A stretch of 56,123 nucleotides of DNA. Origin: an uncultured Oscillospiraceae bacterium (GTDB lineage: Bacteria > Bacillota > Clostridia > Oscillospirales > Oscillospiraceae). The notes under the pieces are model-generated. The model had not been told where the DNA came from. It saw only the letters and a list, made by a program, of their open reading frames with translations, and did no database searches. Made by a program: the position numbers and the translations under genes. The stretch covers positions 1-56,123 of the forward strand of contig CANQBA010000020.1 of assembly GCA_947589545.1 (NCBI GenBank). Direction: 5' to 3'. Below are positions 51,148-56,123 of this stretch, piece after piece (the first letter of the stretch is position 1; each line of letters starts with the position of its first letter).

Positions 51148-51463
51148 AGTGACCGCTCCTTTCTTGTCCTGAAATCAGATTCCCATACATTTTCATTCGG
51201 GAAATAGGCGGTGATCAGATAGATGAACTCGCCATTCTCGCTCACAACCGCATGGATAGGCTTATTCTTTGCGGAATGTCCGAGGATCAGACAGCTGGGA
51301 AAAGGTTTATCGTCCTCGTACTTCTCAATGATCTCCCCGGACGCTTACAGCTTATTATATCCGAAACCGCGATCCCACGTTCAACAAGCCGAAGGCGGGC
51401 GTGTTCCGTGATCGCTATCCACTCAGGCTTACAGAGAGCTTTGAGGGCCGCCATATCCACCAT
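51144..51463 (-). pseudogene. DUF4258 protein (toxin-like), frameshifted
   Basis: It starts at an ATG with AGGAGG upstream (MVDMAALKALCKPEW, ITEHARLRLVERGI). After SDIIS the frame shifts by one base; a second frame continues GEIIEKYEDDKPFPSCLIL, SENGEFIYLITAYFP and WESDFRTRKERSL, the DUF4258 C-terminus, and ends in ATGA overlap with the zinc-finger gene. The shift lies near 51345-51365. The span of 320 nt is not a multiple of three, which fits one lost base. The predicted toxin is thus inactive, unless this is a sequencing error. Confidence 0.8.
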
Positions 51464-51515
51464 GCATCACCGCCTCCTTATTTTTGTAATAGTATATCAC
51501 TTTTTCGGATGGCCG

Positions 51516-53191
51516 TCAACGTCCGCCGCTGCCATATTTCCGCACAGTCTTGCGCTTCAAATACTCGTCCAGGTCCGGCCTGACGCCGCTCTTGGCGGCG
51601 TCGATCTCCAGCCCGACTAAGATGGCCAGCGTCTCCGTCTCCTGCCTGTACCGCTCCCGTTCCTCGGCGGTGGAGTTCTCGTCGTAGGCAATAACGCTCC
51701 TGTCAAAAGCGGCGTTGCAAATCTGCCCCACCCGTGAGGAGAAGGTATCCCGCACCGTGACAAAACGGTCATACCAGTCGTTGGCGTCACGGATCACCGG
51801 CTCCTCGGAGGGGATAAAGAGAAGCGGAAGGTTGTCCCAGTTGTCGATGTGGCCGAGCTCGTAGTTGCGCTTCACACACCGGTTCAGGATTGGGTCCGCG
51901 ATGGTCTTGACCATGTCCCCGTCGTAGTCCGCGCCGCCCAGCCGCTCCGCAGCCAGCATGCTGGCGTCCACCATCACCACGTCCGTCAGGTGGCCGAGGT
52001 AATACTTCCGCATATTCTCCGCCTTGCCGTAGGGTTCAAGCTGTATTTCCTCGTTCCGGGCGATGTGTGGGTTCGCAGGAGGGGGCAGGCGTCCCCCGGC
52101 TCATACGCCGCTCCCGGTGCGTAGAAGGAGTTAGGCTTGAAATGCGTGCTCATGGCGGCGCTGTAAAATGTCCTCTGCCGGCTGTCCGCGTTGCGGAACG
52201 CCTCGGCATGGTCAATCAGGAAGGTCAGGAACTCCAAAAGGTCGCCGGAAAGGAAACGGTTGTCCCCCTCCACCAGCAACCGCCCCAGGGCGTACTGCTT
52301 CAAGGTGTGCTTGGCCATGGCGTCCAGCTGGTCGGTGAACACCGGCTCATTAATGAACAGCGGATTTTTGCGGAGCACCTTCGCCCGCACATCGTTACCC
52401 TCCGTGAAAACCGACAGCCTGTATGCGTGGCTGGCGCACAGGTCGTAGTACCTCTGCTCCGTGGCCTTGGTGATCCACCGGCGTACGTCGATGCCGGGAC
52501 TGTATGTCCACCCCAGCGGCAGGTCAGCCGGTCTAAATTCCTCCTCCGTCATGGACAGTGTGTTCAGGAACTGGTAGTTGAGTTCCGTGTATCGCTCCGG
52601 CTTGGGCTTGCCGGCGTTGGTGACGTAGAGGGCGTGGCCGTATTTTGTGAACCGCTCCCAGTAACCATTCCAACTGAGATGGTTTTCCTCCATCCACCCA
52701 AGGCCCTTGACCATGCTCCGGGTGAGGATGACATCCACGCCGTCCACCGGATGGCGGCTACCCCAGATGTCCGTGACGTGCCCGCAACCGGCGCTGTGAA
52801 GGAAGTTCCTGAAGTCCACCTCATGGAGCATCCCCTTGACGAAGGGGAGCCTGACCTGGAAGGAGTGGTGGATGTGGCGTCCGCAGAATTTCCTGTCGAT
52901 GAGCTTGGCGTACTCCGGCGAAATCAGCCCCTCGCCGTCAAAGCGTGTGACTTTCAGTGACCGCGCGGACTCCGACTCCACCCGGCGGTATCTCCTGACG
53001 CCCTCCCGGACAGTCTCGCCCTCAACGGTGACGATCTTGGAGCTGACTTCAAACTTCTCATTTTCCACCACCACGACTCTGTCGGGCCGGGCGATGTCTA
53101 TCCCGTCTATCCGCGTCCCGCTGGACAGCATCAGCCCGTTATAGGCGTAGAGCTTGGACAGCTGGCACCGGCCAACCATCATGTCCAGCAT
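51516..53191 (-). pseudogene. Two-barrel RNA polymerase (RdRP/YonO-like) relic
   Basis: Two overlapping frames (53191-51986 and 52013-51516) join by a one-base shift near 52070: the first gives GDACPLL, the second continues NPHIARNEEIQLEPYGKAEN and MRKYYLGHLTDVVMVDASML. The second holds GGADYDGDMVK (Asp codons at 51915-51929), the DxDGD metal-binding signature of two-barrel RNA polymerases (QDE-1/RDR, YonO, beta' subunit). The first part (SKLYAYNGLMLSSG.., VKGMLHEVDFRNFL, YVTNAGKPKP) fits the preceding barrel of the bacterial RdRP-like family. An in-frame stop lies just upstream of 53191 and the N-terminal region of a usual 900-residue protein is absent. It is therefore truncated and frameshifted. 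Such genes are carried by phages and conjugative elements. Confidence 0.7.
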
Positions 53192-53307
53192 GATTCGCCA
53201 AACGAAAACAGAATTTTATGATTTTTTGTGCGGCATACAAAATGCGCCTGCTCGCGGGCAGCGGACAAGCGCAGAGGAATTGATCCTTATATTGCATTTT
53301 CCATCTA

Positions 53308-54078
53308 TTACACTTGCCTTTTGTTCATAGCAAGAACGCTGATGGTAATAAATATCATAGTGGACACAGCAGCTGCAACGATTGCTTCCATATACGCTTC
53401 TGCGTCTTCCACTCCGGACAGCAGGGAATTCGTATTCATTAGCAGAGCGGGCGAATATGCCTTTGTTTTTGGAATGACGCTCAATAGATAGGCAAACACA
53501 GTAATTCCGCCGGTACACAGAGTAACGCCTGTATTGTTCTGTAGAAGTGATGAGAACAGAACAATAAGACCAATTACCCACACGCCAAACAACCACCATA
53601 TAGCTGCCGCCAAAAGCAAATGATTCACAATACTGTTGTCCCAAAAATAAGCAGTATAGCCGTAGGTAATAGAAAAGCAAATTCCATAGCCCAATGTCCA
53701 TAGAGATAGAAGCAGTACGGTTTTCGCTAATACGACTTTATATCTTGAAAGACCCTTTGTGAGTGCGAGCAGTAATGTCCCGGATTTGTATTCTTTTGTA
53801 AAACTGTCGCTAAAAAGCAACGCAAAGGCAATAAGCGCAATCGGAATATTCTTAAAAAATTGCGTCCAAGAGGTAAACGCATCCACTTGAACATTTGTGA
53901 CGGTCAATCCGCTTTCTACCAAGGAGTTGGAAAACATTTCCATCATCCACGGCGTCAGTTTTGCGATTGCAGGATTCATTACGCCGAACAGGGCAAACAA
54001 CAGCACAAGGATAATGAGTTTTCCCGTCCGTGCGGTTTCCAGATATTCCTTTTTCATAAACGCAAACAGTGTCCTCAT
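53308..54078 (-). CDS. ABC-2 type transporter permease
   Basis: 256 residues with six TM segments in the ABC-2 pattern. MRTLFAFMKKEYLETARTGK at the N-terminus and KEYKSGTLLLALTKGLSRYKVVLAKTV near 95 are typical of bacitracin/lantibiotic or Na+-type exporters. It starts inside the stop codon of the ATPase gene. The gene is more AT-rich than the core genome. The substrate is unknown. Confidence 0.9.
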   Translation of the reverse strand: MRTLFAFMKKEYLETARTGKLIILVLLFALFGVMNPAIAKLTPWMMEMFSNSLVESGLTVTNVQVDAFTSWTQFFKNIPIALIAFALLFSDSFTKEYKSGTLLLALTKGLSRYKVVLAKTVLLLSLWTLGYGICFSITYGYTAYFWDNSIVNHLLLAAAIWWLFGVWVIGLIVLFSSLLQNNTGVTLCTGGITVFAYLLSVIPKTKAYSPALLMNTNSLLSGVEDAEAYMEAIVAAAVSTMIFITISVLAMNKRQV

Positions 54079-54971
54079 TTCGTCACCTCCAAAAACAGCG
54101 ATTCAAGTGTCGGTTCGATTCGCTCGATTCTCTGTACAGGTATTCTGTTTTCGGCAACATATCGCATAATGTCAAAGAAACGCTCCTGGCTTCCATGAAA
54201 AGTAAGGGAATTTCGTTCTGCGGCTTTGAGGTCACCAAATACTTTCATCAATGTGCGAATCGCTTCTTTTTGTTCCGTCTCGATAATAAATCCGTCCGAT
54301 GGCCGCAACCTTCGGAGTTCCGCAATCGTTCCTTGCATGGCGATTCTGCCATTGTCCAGAAATGCGGCTTCGGTACAGATACGCTCCACATCGGAAAGAA
54401 TGTGTGTGGAAAAAAGTATCGTAGTCTGTTCCTTTGCCGCAAGAAGTATATCCAGTATTTCTTTGCGGCCGACAGGATCAAGAGCTGATGTAGGTTCATC
54501 GCAGATGAGGAGCTTCGGTCGGTTCAGCAGCGCCTGCGCGATCCCCAGACGCTGTTTCATGCCCCTTGAAAATCCTTTGATACGGCGCCGCTCCTGCCCA
54601 AGACCTACGAGCTTCAACAACTCATTACTTCTCGTCACAAGATCAGCTTTATCCATTCCGCTGATTTCTCCGCAAAAATGCAGATATTCAAGGGGCGTCA
54701 TATACGAATAAAATGCCGGCACATCGGGCAGATAGCCGATGTGCCGGTTTGTGCGGGTCTGCCCGAAATGCACCTTTTCTCCCATAACGCAAATCTGTCC
54801 GCTGTCCGTTTGCAGAAGCCCAAGGATCGCTTTCATCGTAGTTGTTTTCCCTGCACCGTTTCTGCCAATAAAGCCAAAGATACTATGCTCCGGCACATGG
54901 AGGTCAAGCCCACACAGTACCTCTTTACTGCCAAAACTCTTTTTCAAATCCTGTATTTCCAGTATTTCCAT
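54075..54971 (-). CDS. ABC transporter ATP-binding protein
   Basis: 298 residues. Walker A is GRNGAGKTT (about 36-44), the signature is FSRGMKQRLGIAQAL, Walker B is LLICDEPTSALDP, and the H-loop is STHILSDVERI. The C-terminal 80 residues are the usual extension of ABC-2 drug or peptide exporters. The start at MEILEIQDLKKSFG is chosen because the upstream frame belongs to the PLDc_N gene. It overlaps the permease gene by 4 bp. Confidence 0.95.
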   Translation of the reverse strand: MEILEIQDLKKSFGSKEVLCGLDLHVPEHSIFGFIGRNGAGKTTTMKAILGLLQTDSGQICVMGEKVHFGQTRTNRHIGYLPDVPAFYSYMTPLEYLHFCGEISGMDKADLVTRSNELLKLVGLGQERRRIKGFSRGMKQRLGIAQALLNRPKLLICDEPTSALDPVGRKEILDILLAAKEQTTILFSTHILSDVERICTEAAFLDNGRIAMQGTIAELRRLRPSDGFIIETEQKEAIRTLMKVFGDLKAAERNSLTFHGSQERFFDIMRYVAENRIPVQRIERIEPTLESLFLEVTK

Positions 54972-54972
54972 G

Positions 54973-55176
54973 TTAAATGTCCTCTCTCCCCAGGAGGAAG
55001 TACAGGATTGGGCCGATAAACTCCATGCCGATGATTGCTGCAACAAGCCATAAAGCGCGATTTCCTCTTTTGTAATTTTTGTGGGTAAAAATATGGTACA
55101 ATGTATAACTAAGAAGGGCAAACTGCACGATTGCAAGCGGGATGATGAAAGGGAGAAATTCTGTAATTTTTTCCAT
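54973..55176 (-). CDS. PLDc_N domain small membrane protein
   Basis: 67 residues with two TM segments: FLPFIIPLAIVQFALLSYTL and ALWLVAAIIGMEFIGPILYFLLGR, the latter being the PLDc_N signature. Small stand-alone PLDc_N proteins often accompany ABC-2 exporters in Firmicutes and may assist or regulate the transporter. It lies one base from both the MerR stop and the ATPase start. Confidence 0.88.
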   Translation of the reverse strand: MEKITEFLPFIIPLAIVQFALLSYTLYHIFTHKNYKRGNRALWLVAAIIGMEFIGPILYFLLGREDI

Positions 55177-55177
55177 T

Positions 55178-55903
55178 TTATTTTTTATCCTTTCTAAAAG
55201 TTTCTACACAGAAGCCCTTATACCCACAGTGCGTGCAGGTGAGCTTTCTGAGGGTAGGGGTATGTCTCGCCCAAAACGCCTCTTTCAAATTGGGTTTAAA
55301 TACCTCGTGACACTGGGGACAGATATATGCTACCCTTGAAAAATAGTACCTTGTCACCCAGATCCCATAGGGAATGACCAACAGACCATAGAGGACGAAA
55401 GGCCACCATATCCCCGTCATGATCCAGAGGATGATCGAGCCCCACTGAAAGAAACTAAAAGGGATTCCCGTAAGCAGCAGAACGGCATGAAGGCGTTTCA
55501 TTTCTTTTTTGTTTTCCATCTGATAAGCTATATCACCGATAGATTCGATGGAGAAATTTGAAACGCTTTTTAACGCCTTCCGAATCCCGTCAAGCACTTC
55601 GAGCTTCGCCTGCCGTTCTTTGATCTCCTCAGAAAGCGCCTGCTCCTGCTGCTCCAGAAGAACAGAAATCACGCTTCCGGGATCGGCCTCGCTGAGCAGC
55701 TCTCCAATGCTGTTTATGGAGATACCGGCGTCACGGAGAAAGCAGATGATCTTCATTCGCTTGAGGTCATCTTCCGAATAAAGCCGTCTGCCTCCCTCGG
55801 AGAGTTCGCTGGGTGTCAATATACCGCGGGTATCGTAATATTGAACGGTTCGGACAGATACGCCGCAGAGCTTCGCCATTTCTCCTGTCGTGTATTTTGA
55901 CAT
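55178..55903 (-). CDS. MerR-family regulator with membrane segments and zinc ribbon
   Basis: 241 residues. The N-terminal MerR domain (TGEMAKLCGVSVRTVQYYDT, GGRRLYSEDDLKRM) is followed by a coiled dimerisation helix (about 78-110). Two TM segments lie near 140-180 (LLLTGIPFSFFQWGSIILW, WWPFVLYGLLVIPYGIWV). The C-terminus is a zinc ribbon (YICPQCHEVF ... LTCTHCGYKGF). AGGAGGT precedes the ATG. It heads the ABC exporter operon and likely activates it from a MerR-type promoter. It may sense a membrane-active compound exported by the transporter. Confidence 0.9.
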   Translation of the reverse strand: MSKYTTGEMAKLCGVSVRTVQYYDTRGILTPSELSEGGRRLYSEDDLKRMKIICFLRDAGISINSIGELLSEADPGSVISVLLEQQEQALSEEIKERQAKLEVLDGIRKALKSVSNFSIESIGDIAYQMENKKEMKRLHAVLLLTGIPFSFFQWGSIILWIMTGIWWPFVLYGLLVIPYGIWVTRYYFSRVAYICPQCHEVFKPNLKEAFWARHTPTLRKLTCTHCGYKGFCVETFRKDKK

Positions 55904-55922
55904 AGCTTTTACCTCCTCGCTC

Positions 55923-55988
55923 TTATTCTACTTCATTACGCTGCGTCACAAGCAATACCTTACGCAAGGATATTTTTGCGAATTTCAT
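55923..55988 (-). CDS. 21-codon frame overlapping the MerR promoter
   Basis: It starts MKFAKISLRKVLLV and ends NEVE, with AGGAGAAATATT just upstream of the ATG, which overlaps the stop of the preceding mini-frame (ATGA). It covers the MerR promoter. It may be a leader peptide, or the tail of a deleted gene. Little can be said beyond the good ribosome-binding site. Confidence 0.3.
   Translation of the reverse strand: MKFAKISLRKVLLVTQRNEVE
55925..55955 (-). promoter_or_regulatory. MerR-type promoter of the ABC exporter operon
   Basis: On the minus strand, -35 TTGCTT (complement of 55950-55955) and -10 TAGAAT (complement of 55925-55930) are spaced by 19 bp. The short dyad ACGC-A-GCGT (complement of 55938-55946) is centred in the spacer. 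This is the same geometry as at 1574-1604. Confidence 0.65.
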
Positions 55989-56044
55989 AATATTTCTCCT
56001 GATAGGCAGTTTGCCGCATTCTGCACCGTCATATATTCAAACAT
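55985..56044 (-). pseudogene. Truncated helix-turn-helix (excisionase-like) N-terminus
   Basis: A 19-codon frame with GAGGAGGG upstream reads MFEYMTVQNAANCLSGEIL. The first eleven residues look like the start of the small MFEYMTVxEAAxKWxxS-type HTH proteins common on Firmicute mobile elements; the rest is lost. The region upstream (56072-56101) carries TGACAG..CTGTCA inverted repeats 18 bp apart, a possible operator. It marks the edge of degraded accessory DNA. Confidence 0.45.
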
Positions 56045-56123
56045 TATAAACCCTCCTCGTATAATAAGATTTGACAGGAATTTTGTAAGTGTTATCTGTC
56101 ATTCACTCCGGAAAAACCAGCAG

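Noticed and set aside
1-56123. CRISPR array, rRNA genes or a prophage
   Set aside because: No regularly spaced direct repeats, no rRNA-like sequence and no phage structural genes were seen; the mobile relics near 50-53 kb are isolated.

Overview
The window reads as a chromosomal segment of a GC-rich, anaerobic, gut-type Firmicute of the Oscillospiraceae/Eubacteriales kind. This is inferred from gene families, not from a search. The pointers are two S-layer-homology (SLH) proteins, a clostridial-type single-chain PurL, a split AICAR transformylase/archaeal-type IMP cyclohydrolase pair, a PurF-like protein starting MGGFFG, DUF975 and FeoB-associated Cys-rich proteins, and Shine-Dalgarno sites close to GGAGG. 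Most genes are GC-rich; 22.9-24.3 kb and the part beyond about 50 kb are visibly more AT-rich and look acquired.

Layout. 0-3.6 kb (minus): a MerR regulator fused to an RDD membrane domain, an XRE regulator, a DUF1294 protein and a HAD hydrolase. 3.7-7.5 kb (plus): a two-component system with an unknown membrane-anchored protein and a C39-like cysteine peptidase, closed by a terminator. 7.8-12.6 kb: a 1616-residue secreted transglutaminase-like protein with CxxC repeats and C-terminal SLH modules. 12.9-22.9 kb (plus): TagA-type glycosyltransferase, DJ-1/PfpI protein, 5-formyl-THF cyclo-ligase, MltG, AlaRS, HIT protein and MetRS. This stretch is interrupted by a 45-residue Cys/Gly/Asn-rich minus-strand gene and a roughly 690-bp palindromic element without a transposase. 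23.0-24.2 kb: an ECF-like sigma factor with a membrane partner. 24.4-26.6 kb (minus): a DUF975 protein and a MATE exporter.

26.8-37.6 kb (minus) is a purine operon in the order purE-purF-purM-purN-purO-AICAR transformylase-purD-purL, with one clear promoter before purE. Two related palindromic repeats sit between its genes. 37.8-42.2 kb is a probable major S-layer protein with N-terminal SLH modules. 42.6-44.6 kb is a PstS-like lipoprotein. 44.7-46.7 kb is an SDR reductase overlapping an alpha-oxoamine synthase that resembles bacterial serine palmitoyltransferase. Divergent from it is a ferrous-iron operon (feoA-feoA-feoB-Cys-rich peptide) with a palindromic operator candidate at its promoter.

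50.0-53.2 kb is a graveyard of mobile DNA: an IS1182-family remnant, a DUF4258/YgiT toxin-antitoxin pair with a frameshifted toxin, and a truncated, frameshifted gene with the DYDGD signature of two-barrel (RdRP/YonO-like) RNA polymerases. The right end (53.3-55.9 kb) is an ABC exporter operon headed by a second membrane-anchored MerR regulator carrying a zinc ribbon.

The most interesting items are the RNA-polymerase-like relic, two membrane-bound MerR regulators with 19-bp-spacer promoters, the sphingolipid-type gene pair, the PurF lacking its N-terminal cysteine, the large palindromic element, tRNA-3'-end-like palindromes at two loci, and two orphan promoters that face into the 3' ends of opposing genes.
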